Shown here one piece after another: positions 51,677-59,773 of a stretch of 64,000 nt of DNA. The notes below the pieces were generated by a model. The model saw nothing but the letters and a program-made list of their open reading frames with translations, ran no database searches and was not told where the DNA came from. The position numbers and the translations under genes are program-made. Every line of letters starts with the position of its first letter. Position 1 is the stretch's first letter. Source of the DNA: Halobacteriovorax marinus SJ (GTDB lineage: Bacteria; Bdellovibrionota; Bacteriovoracia; Bacteriovoracales; Bacteriovoracaceae); contig NC_016620.1 in the NCBI RefSeq assembly GCF_000210915.2, positions 1,054,001 to 1,118,000 of the forward strand. Reading direction: 5' to 3'.

Positions 51677-52030
51677 TTATGCCAGAACCTTGTTCTCAGC
51701 CTTAATTCTAATCAAAAATAGGGACATACTTAAGAGGTAAAGGTAAATATTCGACGTATTCAGCACTAACCACCCAACCTGAGCAATAGCATAGCCAAGA
51801 TACATAGGGTGGCTCACAAAGCGATATAAGCCTTTAGTGATTTTCTCCCCACGCTTGGCAGGAGATACCCCTAACTTTGTTCCAAGGTCAATTGTGGCCA
51901 AAGTGACAATTAGAAAACCTACAATAGTAAATAGGTTTGCTATTAGGGAATGAAGTCTTGTTTCCATCCCTAGAGGGGCAGATAAATATAGTAGAGGTAG
52001 ACCGCTGGATAGGTAAGCTACTGTGGCCAT
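51677..52030 (-). CDS. Isoprenylcysteine methyltransferase-like protein, shortened
   Basis: 117 residues with three hydrophobic helices. SPAKRGEKITKGLYRFVSHP with MYLGYAIAQVGW is the signature of the ICMT/PEMT-type membrane methyltransferase family (R-x-V-x-H-P-x-Y-x-G). The chain stops at IRIKAENKVLA, about where other members continue with the conserved E-x-x-L ... Y segment, so the C-terminus seems lost. No ribosome site is visible. Possibly a pseudogene. Confidence 0.6.
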   Translation of the reverse strand: MATVAYLSSGLPLLYLSAPLGMETRLHSLIANLFTIVGFLIVTLATIDLGTKLGVSPAKRGEKITKGLYRFVSHPMYLGYAIAQVGWLVLNTSNIYLYLLSMSLFLIRIKAENKVLA

Positions 52031-52129
52031 GATTTTACTTGTAAAACTAAGTGATTGTTAGTACTGATGTAGATGCCCATTGGAACGCTTCCTTCGGGTG
52101 CAGACCACGCTGAAGCACCCTTTAATACT

Positions 52130-52193
52130 ACTATCTCATTGATTTAATTAGTTGTTCAATAAGTCGGGTCTATTCATCGGGTAGTTCGGGCAT
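52130..52193 (-). pseudogene. Degraded copy of the mutM 5' end
   Basis: The minus strand from 52193 reads MPELPDE then TAG, the conserved first residues of MutM. After the 18-bp identity, sequence similarity to the functional mutM start (GAACAACTAATTAA, ATCTC) continues weakly with small insertions, and a frame shift would read IEQLIKS where MutM has IKNQLNE. No ribosome site precedes it. Confidence 0.5.
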
Positions 52194-52194
52194 A
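52177..52194. repeat. Right copy of the 18-bp direct repeat
   Basis: TCGGGTAGTTCGGGCATA, identical to 48224-48241, 3,953 bp apart start to start. Confidence 0.8.
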
Positions 52195-52396
52195 TTTATA
52201 CTTTGTTAGGCTGAATTTAAACTAGTTCGTTCTACTGTCGTGTTCTTGTTGTCTTTTCTCATCATTCACCATAGTGGTAATCATATATTTAACTTCTAGT
52301 TAATTGCTCTTATATAATCAAATGTAACAGTTTATAATAGTTACTATACATTCTTAGTACTTCAAAAGTAGACGAAGAATTTTTAAGGGTCATTTT

Positions 52397-53401
52397 ATGA
52401 GCAAACAATTTTGGATAGATCAATTCGCACCAACTGACTCTGAGTTACAATCTAGCTTTCTTAATCTAAATATTACTGACTGTAAGAGTACTGTTGAAGA
52501 GATTGGGTTTTCTTCTGCTAGTGGAGTGTCGTACGACAGTGCTGAGAATAGAGTATTTGGATTTGATGAGATTGTTGTTAAGTTTTATCGTCCGGGTAGA
52601 TGGTCTAAAGAGGCCATAGAAGAAGAGTTTGTATTTTTAAAGGACCTACAAGATCATGGTGTGTCCTTTGTTAGGCCAATTGGTGAGGTCGGCACGTGGA
52701 AAGGTTTAAACTATATTGTATATGAAAGAGTGGCAAGGCCCTATGTGGATGATCGATCTATTCTTGATGAAGAGTCAGTTAAGAGAATGGTTCATACTGT
52801 CGCGCAAATTCACAAAGTCGGCGCAAAGAGAGAAGCATCTCATCGACCATTCTTTAACCCTAAAGATATGGGTGAAGGTTGTTTTGAAGTAATTCAAAGA
52901 GCTGGTTTTTTACCTACTTCGCAATTTAAACGTTATGAAGACGTAATCAGTGAGTTAGTTAGGAAAGTCGCTTCATTTGGAGATATTCCTATTCAAAGGA
53001 TTCATGGGGATACTTATAGTGGCAATGTCTTATGGAAGGGGAGTCATCCCATCTTTATGGATCTCGATGACTTTCAAGTCGGGCCTGTTGCCATTGATGT
53101 TAAATTACTTAGCTTTCCATGGAGATTGGATTCATTATCAGAACAGATGGATAGGCGTGAGAGACGTGCCATTCAAAATGAAATGGTTCTAAAATTTTAT
53201 AGAGAAGTGAATGACTTTCCTAAAGAGTGGGAGAAACTCTTTCCACTTTTAAGTGTCTATAGAGATATTCAATTTGATGCTTGGTTTTCTGCCAGATGGA
53301 ATGAGCCGGGCTTTGCTAAGAACTACGAAGATGATGATATAACCCAAGAGAGTTGGTGGCTTGAGAACCTAGAGGGGCTTGAGGATTTACTCAATAGCTA
53401 G
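52397..53401 (+). CDS. srkA: Stress-response Ser/Thr kinase SrkA (RdoA/YihE family)
   Basis: 334 residues. ENRVFGFDEIVVKFYRPGRW has the nucleotide-binding Lys in the SrkA-specific VVKFYRP. RIHGDTYSGNVLW gives catalytic D205 and N210, and FMDLDDFQVGPVAIDVK the metal Asp. The alignment follows E. coli SrkA, which counters MazF-linked death under stress, over its whole length. No DsbA gene follows, unlike the enteric operon. TAAGGGTC precedes the ATG. Lies just outside the accessory block. Confidence 0.9.
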   Translation: MSKQFWIDQFAPTDSELQSSFLNLNITDCKSTVEEIGFSSASGVSYDSAENRVFGFDEIVVKFYRPGRWSKEAIEEEFVFLKDLQDHGVSFVRPIGEVGTWKGLNYIVYERVARPYVDDRSILDEESVKRMVHTVAQIHKVGAKREASHRPFFNPKDMGEGCFEVIQRAGFLPTSQFKRYEDVISELVRKVASFGDIPIQRIHGDTYSGNVLWKGSHPIFMDLDDFQVGPVAIDVKLLSFPWRLDSLSEQMDRRERRAIQNEMVLKFYREVNDFPKEWEKLFPLLSVYRDIQFDAWFSARWNEPGFAKNYEDDDITQESWWLENLEGLEDLLNS

Positions 53402-53420
53402 AGTGCTGAATTGTAATTTT

Positions 53421-54458
53421 TTAATCATTAAACAATGACCGAATAAAGCTCTCAGCATCCATTCTATGGGGAATGCGATTACTTCCTGACCATAGAGACA
53501 TAAACTCTGTGCTACCTGATTCCTCTGTAACTTTCTTAAGTGGTGCGACCAAAGTCGATGCGTAGGGAAATTCTGGTACGTCTTTAGCTATTGGACCGAC
53601 CTCATTTATAAATCTATTTCTAATTCCTCGTGCGGGTCTTCCACTGAAAATATTTGTTACAACTGTTTCTCCGTTTCCATGTAGGGATTCTCTATATAGG
53701 GGAGAGAGTGGAACTTCTGGACAAAAGAGAAAGGCGGTTCCTAGTTGTACAGCGCTTGCGCCACTTTTTAGAGCTTGCTCTACATCACTTGCACTTGCTA
53801 TTCCACCGGCGGCTATAATAGGTAATGTGATTTTAGATCTCATTGCGCTTATAAGGGAGTTTGTAGGCAGTTGCTCATCAGTGTCTGTTAGAAAGGTCGC
53901 ACGGTGACCACCGGCCTGTGTGCCTTGAGCAATAATAATATCGCAGCCTCTTTCTTCAAGCCATAGGGCTTCGGAAACAGTTGTCGCTGAGGAGAGTATG
54001 ATGGCACCAGTGTTTTTCACTCGCTCTAAAAGTCTTGGTTCAGGAAGTCCAAAGTGAAAACTAACTACAGTTGGTCTTAGTTCTTCAACGAGTTCACAAA
54101 ATGTGTCGTTGAACGGAGCACGTGTTGCACTTACTCTTTTCTTATCGGGATCTAATCCAAACTCTTGGTAGTATGGGAGTAGGCGCTCTTTCCAACGCTC
54201 TTGTTGTTCACTACTTTCTTCTCTTTGTTGATGGGCAAAGAAGTTTAGATTTATTGATCCAGAAGTTTCTGATTTAATTCTTTCGTATGCGCTGCGAATT
54301 TCATCAGGAGTTAGCATGGCACAGGCAATAGACCCTAGTCCACCAGCTCTTATGACTGCCGAGGCCAGTTCAATGGTATTAATTCCGGCCATAGGGGCCT
54401 GTATAATTGGTTTTTCTATTTTTAAAATTTTCATGAGATGAGTATTCAAGTCATTCAT
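53421..54458 (-). CDS. Nitronate monooxygenase
   Basis: 345 residues. KPIIQAPMAGINTIELASAV opens the TIM barrel; IIIAQGTQAGGHRATF, LPIIAAGGIASASDVEQALK and ASAVQLGTAFLFCPE are FMN-binding loops of the 2-nitropropane dioxygenase family. It oxidises nitronates such as propionate-3-nitronate with FMN. It is downstream of, and co-directional with, the ArsR-type gene (46-bp gap). Confidence 0.9.
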   Translation of the reverse strand: MNDLNTHLMKILKIEKPIIQAPMAGINTIELASAVIRAGGLGSIACAMLTPDEIRSAYERIKSETSGSINLNFFAHQQREESSEQQERWKERLLPYYQEFGLDPDKKRVSATRAPFNDTFCELVEELRPTVVSFHFGLPEPRLLERVKNTGAIILSSATTVSEALWLEERGCDIIIAQGTQAGGHRATFLTDTDEQLPTNSLISAMRSKITLPIIAAGGIASASDVEQALKSGASAVQLGTAFLFCPEVPLSPLYRESLHGNGETVVTNIFSGRPARGIRNRFINEVGPIAKDVPEFPYASTLVAPLKKVTEESGSTEFMSLWSGSNRIPHRMDAESFIRSLFND

Positions 54459-54504
54459 AAAGTGTCCTCAATGAGTTTTATAAGTACGATCAGTCTTTGG
54501 ATTT

Positions 54505-54816
54505 CTACTGACTAAGTAGGTACTTAATTATGCTCTTAAATACACCGGGGAATCTGTTCTCTAATTCTTCAGTTCTTAGGGTATTATAATGTTCTTTTCC
54601 TTCTATTTGAGTTTGAACAATTCCAGAGCTTCTAAGGATTTTAAAGTGGTGAGACATGCTAGATTTAGGTCTATCTAATTGAAGATCGCCACAAGTCATA
54701 GCTTCATTAGTACTTGCCATGAGTCGTATAATCTCAACTCTTGCAGGATCAGACAGTGCATACATTACATCTGTAATATCTATGTCTTCAATATTGGGTA
54801 GTTTCATGAGTCTCAT
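54505..54816 (-). CDS. ArsR-family HTH regulator
   Basis: From ATG 54816, 103 residues (ATG 54807 is also possible). VMYALSDPARVEIIRLMAST is the first helix pair of the ArsR winged helix, and LQLDRPKSSMSHHFKILRSS the recognition helix (S-x-x-S-H-H-F-x-x-L). GKEHYNTLRTEEL forms the wing. No Cys-based metal site (ELCVCDL) is visible; the family also has non-metal sensors. It is divergent from the MFS gene across a candidate operator. Confidence 0.88.
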   Translation of the reverse strand: MRLMKLPNIEDIDITDVMYALSDPARVEIIRLMASTNEAMTCGDLQLDRPKSSMSHHFKILRSSGIVQTQIEGKEHYNTLRTEELENRFPGVFKSIIKYLLSQ

Positions 54817-54853
54817 ACTTCCACTATAACACGCAGGTTGACTTAATTCCAAT

Positions 54854-54879
54854 GTTCGAATATATTCGTACTATCGAAC
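54854..54879. promoter_or_regulatory. Candidate ArsR operator in the divergent region
   Basis: GTTCGA (54854-54859), 14 bases, TCGAAC (54874-54879), enclosing the perfect palindrome CGAATATATTCG (54857-54868). It lies between the ArsR-type and MFS start codons. Confidence 0.5.
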
Positions 54880-54939
54880 CATTTGGGAGCTATATCTATT
54901 CCTAAAAGGGGGAGATTTGAATCTCTACAATAGGAATTT

Positions 54940-56130
54940 ATGAAAAATAAAACTGCGCTAAGTCTATTCTCTCTGGCCATAGGAGCCTTTGGAATTGGTT
55001 TTACTGAATTTGTCATAATGGGGCTACTTCCTGAAATCGCTTCATCAATGAATGTCACCATACCTGAGGCTGGTTACTATATTTCTTCTTATGCTTTAGG
55101 AGTTGTCATTGGCGCTCCACTGCTAACAATATTTGGAAGAACATTACCGCCTAGAAAGATGCTCATCTATCTAATGGCCATCTTCGCTGTCTTTAATGGA
55201 GTTTCCGCTCTCGCGCCTAATTCAATTTCTTTAATCTTATTAAGATTTTGTTCAGGTCTTCCTCACGGAGCTTTCTTTGGAGTAGGTGCTGTCGTCGCAG
55301 GAAAGATTTCCGCTCCTGGAAAAGAAGCTTCTTCTTTTGCAGCAATGATGTCAGGTCTAACTATCAGTAATATCATCGGTGTTCCATTTGGGACTTACCT
55401 TGGTCAAGCAACGAGTTGGAGATTCTCTTTCGCGTTAGTTGGATTGATTGGTTTACTCGCTATTCTTTGTATTTATATCTGGGTTCCAAAGATCAAGCAT
55501 GAGGCTCCAAAAGATCTTTCTCATGACTTCAAAATTTTTAAAAACCCAAGGCTTTGGTATATTATCGCAGTAATGTCTATTGGATTCGGTGCTTTCTTTG
55601 CTTGGTTTAGCTATATTACGCCAATACTTCTTAAAGTTACTAATGTGTCTCAGGGTCATATTCCTTATGTTCTAGCTTTTGCTGGTGTTGGAATGACGTT
55701 TGGAAATTGGCTAGGAGGTAAATTAGGAGATACGCTCTCACCAATTAAAGCGGGGATATTTTTACTGGTTTCTATGATTATTATACTAACTCTCGACGCT
55801 TCGTTGGCCCAGTATAAAATACCAACATATATTCTCACTTTCTTAACGGGAGCAAATGCTATGGCCCTTGTTGCTCCTCTACAACTTCTTCTCATCAATA
55901 ATGCTAAGGAGTCACCATTTCTTGGGGCATCTCTTGGGCAAGCTGCTTTTAATGTCGGAAACTCAATAGGAGCACTGCTTGGTGGATTGCCAATTGCTGC
56001 GGGCTATATTCTATCATCCTCATGGTGGGTAGGGGTTGTTCTCGCATTTCTTGGTTTATTAATTATTTTAAAATTAAAGTCATTTCGTATAAACGATATA
56101 CAAGAAGAGGTCTTAGAAGTTGTGAATTAG
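54940..56130 (+). CDS. MFS efflux transporter (DHA1/AraJ-YdhP type)
   Basis: 396 residues, twelve predicted helices. The first helix FGIGFTEFVIMGLLPEIASS and YYISSYALGVVIGAPLL, FGRTLPPRKMLI are close to AraJ/YdhP-type drug exporters. AGGAATTT precedes the ATG. Divergently arranged with the ArsR and nitronate monooxygenase genes, it is probably induced with them and may export a related toxic compound; that is inference. Confidence 0.9.
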   Translation: MKNKTALSLFSLAIGAFGIGFTEFVIMGLLPEIASSMNVTIPEAGYYISSYALGVVIGAPLLTIFGRTLPPRKMLIYLMAIFAVFNGVSALAPNSISLILLRFCSGLPHGAFFGVGAVVAGKISAPGKEASSFAAMMSGLTISNIIGVPFGTYLGQATSWRFSFALVGLIGLLAILCIYIWVPKIKHEAPKDLSHDFKIFKNPRLWYIIAVMSIGFGAFFAWFSYITPILLKVTNVSQGHIPYVLAFAGVGMTFGNWLGGKLGDTLSPIKAGIFLLVSMIIILTLDASLAQYKIPTYILTFLTGANAMALVAPLQLLLINNAKESPFLGASLGQAAFNVGNSIGALLGGLPIAAGYILSSSWWVGVVLAFLGLLIILKLKSFRINDIQEEVLEVVN

Positions 56131-56156
56131 AATTTGGAACTATCACGCTTAAAGCT

Positions 56157-57086
56157 TTAAATATTTACAAAGCATTCATATCGTACGGCCCTTCTACCGT
56201 TTGAATATGCTGTTTTATAAGAGGGGAGATTGTGAGCATCTATAGTTCCCCAAACAAAGTTTAAGTCCGAGCAGAAGTCCTTTATAAATTTCTGCTGGAC
56301 GACTTTTGCCAGACCTCTTCCTTTCCATTTCTTAGAAATAAAGATCTCGTGAAAATAGACAGCACTAGAGCCTAGAAAGTCACTTCTCTCTCCTGCAATA
56401 AGTCCAATGCGCTCATCATTTAAGTAAACGAATTTAAGAAGACCCTGCTCTAATGAATCTTCCATCGAGCTACAGCTATTGACTGTAACTTTACTTTTAA
56501 GATCGGGCGCATCGAGGTGGAATTGGTCATAACCATCCTTATACCAGTCATAGTAGGAATTATCTTTAATAGCTTCGAAAGTTATTTTGCCTTCGTTTGA
56601 CCAGTTGGGACACTCTATAATTTCTTTGGTACTAGCAACCATGTATATAGACCCATAGAAATCAGCATCGACTTTTATGGCATTATGAAAGTTTATGTAA
56701 AGAGGCTTAAAGACTTCAAACTCATGTCTTACTTTTTGATAAATCTCAAGGGCATCGGCCTTAGAAGTGATGGAAAAATTTGCTTTTAATTGTACGAAGG
56801 GAAGATCTGGGTTTGCGCCCTTATGTCTTATTCCATAGATTACTTTCTTATTATCTTCTAGTTCAAGAATCTTTTCGGCGTAATCATCTGACTTTGTATC
56901 ATTAACTTTAAAGTAGTCTAGTCTCGCTCTCTTTGTATCTTCAGAGTTTAAATCTCTATATTCATCTAGAATTTCTTCTTCTATTTCTTTGAGCGCTTTA
57001 TTGTTATCAATACTTAATGAACTCAGTAGATAAGTATTTAATTCTGCCGTAGCAAATGATTTTAATTCTGCTGCATTTAATTCCAT
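56157..57086 (-). CDS. GNAT acetyltransferase with long N-terminal domain
   Basis: 309 residues. The C-terminal ~130 residues are the GNAT fold: VYFHEIFISKKWKGRGLAKV (R-G-x-x-x acetyl-CoA loop) and VWGTIDAHNLPSYKTAYSNG. The N-terminal ~170 residues (LKANFSITSKADALEIYQKV and others) are not recognised. The target is unknown. Convergent with the MFS gene. Confidence 0.82.
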   Translation of the reverse strand: MELNAAELKSFATAELNTYLLSSLSIDNNKALKEIEEEILDEYRDLNSEDTKRARLDYFKVNDTKSDDYAEKILELEDNKKVIYGIRHKGANPDLPFVQLKANFSITSKADALEIYQKVRHEFEVFKPLYINFHNAIKVDADFYGSIYMVASTKEIIECPNWSNEGKITFEAIKDNSYYDWYKDGYDQFHLDAPDLKSKVTVNSCSSMEDSLEQGLLKFVYLNDERIGLIAGERSDFLGSSAVYFHEIFISKKWKGRGLAKVVQQKFIKDFCSDLNFVWGTIDAHNLPSYKTAYSNGRRAVRYECFVNI

Positions 57087-57184
57087 TTAATTAACCTTTG
57101 TCCTATTTCTTTATTATTGTATAGGCATCATCTAAAAGATATGAGTTAATTATAGAAATTTTACAGAGATGATTAAAGTTAATT

Positions 57185-57937
57185 ATGAAAAAGAATTTAT
57201 TAGTTTTTGGTGCAGGTAATCTCGGAGAGAGGGTAGGATGTCTTTGGAAAGAGCGCTATCCTGAAGCTTCAGTATTTGCTATCACACATTCAAAGAGTAA
57301 ACACTCTGCCTTAATGGATAAAGGTCTTATTCCACTTCTTGGAAGTGATGAACTACCAAAGGCATCTCATATTATTTTTTCAATACCACCAAAAGACGAT
57401 TATTTAGATCTGATAAAGAGGGCCCTAGAGTGTTGGGATAGAGTAGGGAACTTCTTATTTATTTCTTCCTCGTCGATATTCTTAGAGAATAATTCTGGGA
57501 TTGTGAATGAAGAGTCTCCAATAGATCATGAGCATCGCTTGGCAGGGCCTGAAAATCTTGTCGTTAATAACTCTGGAATTATTCTAAGGCTTTCAGGTCT
57601 CTATGACCAAGTGAGAGGTCCCCATATTTATTTAAAAAATAAAATGAAGCTCAATTCTTCAAGAGATTCATTTTTAAATTTAATACACACTCTCGATGCA
57701 GCAAAGCTTGCTGTTAACGTCCTCGTAAATGGACAAAGAGGATTTCGTTATCTTGGGTGTGACTCAAACCCTATTACTAAGGATGAATTTTCTAAGATCG
57801 TTCTCGGAGAAGAGTCTAAAAATGTAGTATTTGCTAATGAATCATCTACAGGTAAGAGATGTGATAATAGTTGGACTAGAGATGTTTTGAGCTGGCAGCC
57901 GATGTGGCCAAGCTTTAAGACATGGTTTCAGTCTTAG
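57185..57937 (+). CDS. NAD(P)-dependent epimerase/dehydratase-like protein
   Basis: 250 residues. LLVFGAGNLGERVGCLWKER is a Rossmann motif (GxGxxG), FLFISSSSIFLENNSG with the family Ser, and IILRLSGLYDQVRGP the middle signature. These match the extended SDR-like YeeZ/nucleoside-diphosphate-sugar epimerase branch. The YxxxK active pair is not evident, so catalysis may differ. Substrate unknown. The next gene starts 11 bases downstream. Confidence 0.8.
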   Translation: MKKNLLVFGAGNLGERVGCLWKERYPEASVFAITHSKSKHSALMDKGLIPLLGSDELPKASHIIFSIPPKDDYLDLIKRALECWDRVGNFLFISSSSIFLENNSGIVNEESPIDHEHRLAGPENLVVNNSGIILRLSGLYDQVRGPHIYLKNKMKLNSSRDSFLNLIHTLDAAKLAVNVLVNGQRGFRYLGCDSNPITKDEFSKIVLGEESKNVVFANESSTGKRCDNSWTRDVLSWQPMWPSFKTWFQS

Positions 57938-57948
57938 TTGGAGAAAGT

Positions 57949-58356
57949 ATGGAAAGTATTAAAAATGGATCTTGTCTGTGTAAAGAAGTTCACTATCAAC
58001 TTGAAGGTGACTTTGACTGCTTTTATCTGTGTCACTGTAGCTATTGTCAAAAAGATACGGGCTCAGCTCATTCTGCAAATTTATTCTCAAGTAATTCTCG
58101 TCTCAAATGGACTAAAGGGGAGAGTTACGTAAGAACTTTTACACTACCAAGTACTCGACATGTTAAAAGCTTTTGCTCTAAGTGTGGATCAGCACTTCCT
58201 AGTATTCAAAATAATGGAGAGCTTTTAGTTATTCCCGCTGGCAGTTTAGATACTCCAATTACTATTAAGCCTAATGCTCACCTCTTTACGGATAGTAGGG
58301 CCGATTGGGATAATAAGCTTGAGGCCCTCGATAGTTTTACTGGTTTGCCTAGTTAG
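57949..58356 (+). CDS. GFA/CENP-V-type zinc protein
   Basis: From the ATG with GGAGAAAG upstream, 135 residues. GSCLCKEVHYQLEG, LCHCSYCQKDTGSAHSA and FCSKCGSALPS provide the seven zinc-binding Cys of the GFA fold. Most members are not true formaldehyde-activating enzymes and lack known activity. A longer start 9 codons upstream overlaps the previous gene. Overlaps the Rrf2 gene convergently by 8 bp. Confidence 0.88.
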   Translation: MESIKNGSCLCKEVHYQLEGDFDCFYLCHCSYCQKDTGSAHSANLFSSNSRLKWTKGESYVRTFTLPSTRHVKSFCSKCGSALPSIQNNGELLVIPAGSLDTPITIKPNAHLFTDSRADWDNKLEALDSFTGLPS

Positions 58357-58768
58357 TTTTTGGAATTTGGTTTATGAGTGATTGAATAGTTATTTTCGAT
58401 AACTTTTTCGCTAAAAGAATTTCCGCTTCGTCTAGAAATTCATCCATCGTTGAACATATCTCTTTCATAATCAAGCAGTTCTCTCCCTCATCTAGTTCTA
58501 TAGGAGAAGGTAGTAAGCTGTCATTTAGCGCCATGAAAATATCTTGAAAAGTTATTGCTTTAGGTGACTTTAAGAGTATCCATCCACCGCCGTGGCCTTT
58601 CTCTGAATCAACAATCTCTGCTTTCTTTAAATCACCAAGAATTCTTCTGATCATCACAGGGTTCGTATTTTGGCATTGTCCAAGCTCTTCTGAGGTGACG
58701 GGCCTATCCATCATGGAAAGGTGAAGAACTGAGTGAATCGCAACAGAGGTTCGGCTATTTTTTTTCAT
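58349..58768 (-). CDS. Rrf2-family transcriptional regulator
   Basis: 139 residues. SVAIHSVLHLSMMDRPVTSE begins the winged helix, NPVMIRRILGDLKKAEIVDS is the recognition helix and GHGGGWILLKSPKAITFQDI the wing. The C-terminal part has NCLIMKEIC with two Cys and one more in GQCQNTN; this is not the spacing of IscR or NsrR, so a cluster is uncertain. Two matched operators lie at its own start, so it likely represses itself and the divergent reductase. Confidence 0.9.
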   Translation of the reverse strand: MKKNSRTSVAIHSVLHLSMMDRPVTSEELGQCQNTNPVMIRRILGDLKKAEIVDSEKGHGGGWILLKSPKAITFQDIFMALNDSLLPSPIELDEGENCLIMKEICSTMDEFLDEAEILLAKKLSKITIQSLINQIPKTN

Positions 58769-58790
58769 GTAATTATTATAGTTGCATGAA
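58764..58790. promoter_or_regulatory. Rrf2 candidate operator 1
   Basis: TTCATGTAA-N9-TTGCATGAA, one mismatch between arms. It covers the ATG of the Rrf2 gene. Confidence 0.7.
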
Positions 58791-58799
58791 GAACGAATG

Positions 58800-58824
58800 T
58801 CATGTAATAATAAAAGTTACATGA
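58800..58824. promoter_or_regulatory. Rrf2 candidate operator 2
   Basis: TCATGTAA-N9-TTACATGA, perfect 8-bp arms and the same 9-base spacer as operator 1; centres 35 bp apart. It is 35 bases before the reductase ATG. Confidence 0.72.
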
Positions 58825-58858
58825 TTGTGGCTTTTCAGTCTTTAGAAGGGAGTTTTTT

Positions 58859-59764
58859 ATGAAAGAGGTAGAAGTATTAATTATAGGAGGCAGCCATGCA
58901 GGTCTAAGTGCCGCGATGTCACTAGGTAGGCTTAGAAGAACTGCTCTCATTGTCGACTCTGGAAACCCAAGAAATAAAGTCTCTAAACATGCAAATAATA
59001 TTGCAGGACTAGATGGAATTAACCCTAATGAACTCAGGAGTCGTTCCCTTAGAGACTTAGAGAAATATAATACAATTGAGTTTCTAAAGGGAAGTGTGTC
59101 AAACCTTTTAAAGGAAGGTTCTAAATTTATAGCAACTCTCAGTGACAGTACTTGTATTAGAGCAAGAAAAGTAATTCTCTCATTTGGAGTTAAGGATAAG
59201 ATGCCTAATATATCTGGTTTGAGTGAGCAGTGGGGAAAGAATGTCTTTCACTGTCCTTATTGTCACGGACATGAGTTTCAAGATCGAGAAATTGGCTTTA
59301 TTGGCAATGGCCAGTTTGCTGAGCACATTGTTCCAATGCTCTTTAGTCTTTCTCCTCATATAACTATTTTTACAATGGGTCCTGCTGAATTTTCGAAAGA
59401 TTTTAAAGAAAAGTTAGAAGAAAAGAATATCTCGGTAATTGAATGGCCAATAGATTCTCTAGGGATAGAAGGAGAGTTTTTAAAATCTATTATTTTAAAT
59501 AATGGTGAAGAATTTGAGCTCGATGCTCTCTTCAGTGGTCCAATTCTTCCCCTTGAATTGAAATCTACTCTTGCAGATTCTCTTGGATGTGAAAAAGATG
59601 AAATGGGATTTATAAAAGTAGATAAAATGGGAAAGACAAATGTTGATGGAGTATTCGCTGCAGGTGATATTGTTACTATGCAACACTCTGTTGTTAGGGC
59701 CACTTCAACGGGGCAGATTGCAGGAAGTGGTGTTGTAGCTGAATTAGTAAGAGAGAATTTTTAG
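58859..59764 (+). CDS. Thioredoxin reductase-like FAD oxidoreductase
   Basis: 301 residues. VEVLIIGGSHAGLSAAMSLG is the FAD motif (GGSHAG), HCPYCHGHEF holds the redox pair C132/C135, IGFIGNGQFAE the NAD(P) site and GVFAAGDIVTMQHSVVRATS the C-terminal FAD motif. This is the short TrxR-like branch often next to Rrf2 regulators. The donor (NADPH or other) and acceptor are not known. AGAAGGGAG precedes the ATG. The methyltransferase gene follows 9 bases after its stop. Confidence 0.9.
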   Translation: MKEVEVLIIGGSHAGLSAAMSLGRLRRTALIVDSGNPRNKVSKHANNIAGLDGINPNELRSRSLRDLEKYNTIEFLKGSVSNLLKEGSKFIATLSDSTCIRARKVILSFGVKDKMPNISGLSEQWGKNVFHCPYCHGHEFQDREIGFIGNGQFAEHIVPMLFSLSPHITIFTMGPAEFSKDFKEKLEEKNISVIEWPIDSLGIEGEFLKSIILNNGEEFELDALFSGPILPLELKSTLADSLGCEKDEMGFIKVDKMGKTNVDGVFAAGDIVTMQHSVVRATSTGQIAGSGVVAELVRENF

Positions 59765-59773
59765 GGAGAGGAT

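Larger units (their letters stand above)
52031..52396. other. 366-bp intergenic region at the right edge of the accessory block
   Basis: Contains a GC-rich patch (52080-52120) with GGGTGC / GCACCC arms, a degraded copy of the mutM 5' end, and the leader of srkA. No intact gene seen. Confidence 0.5.

Noticed and set aside
52081-52120. GC-rich GGGTGC / GCACCC arms taken as an integron attC or tRNA remnant
   Set aside because: No attC core sites, no cloverleaf; only 6-bp arms.
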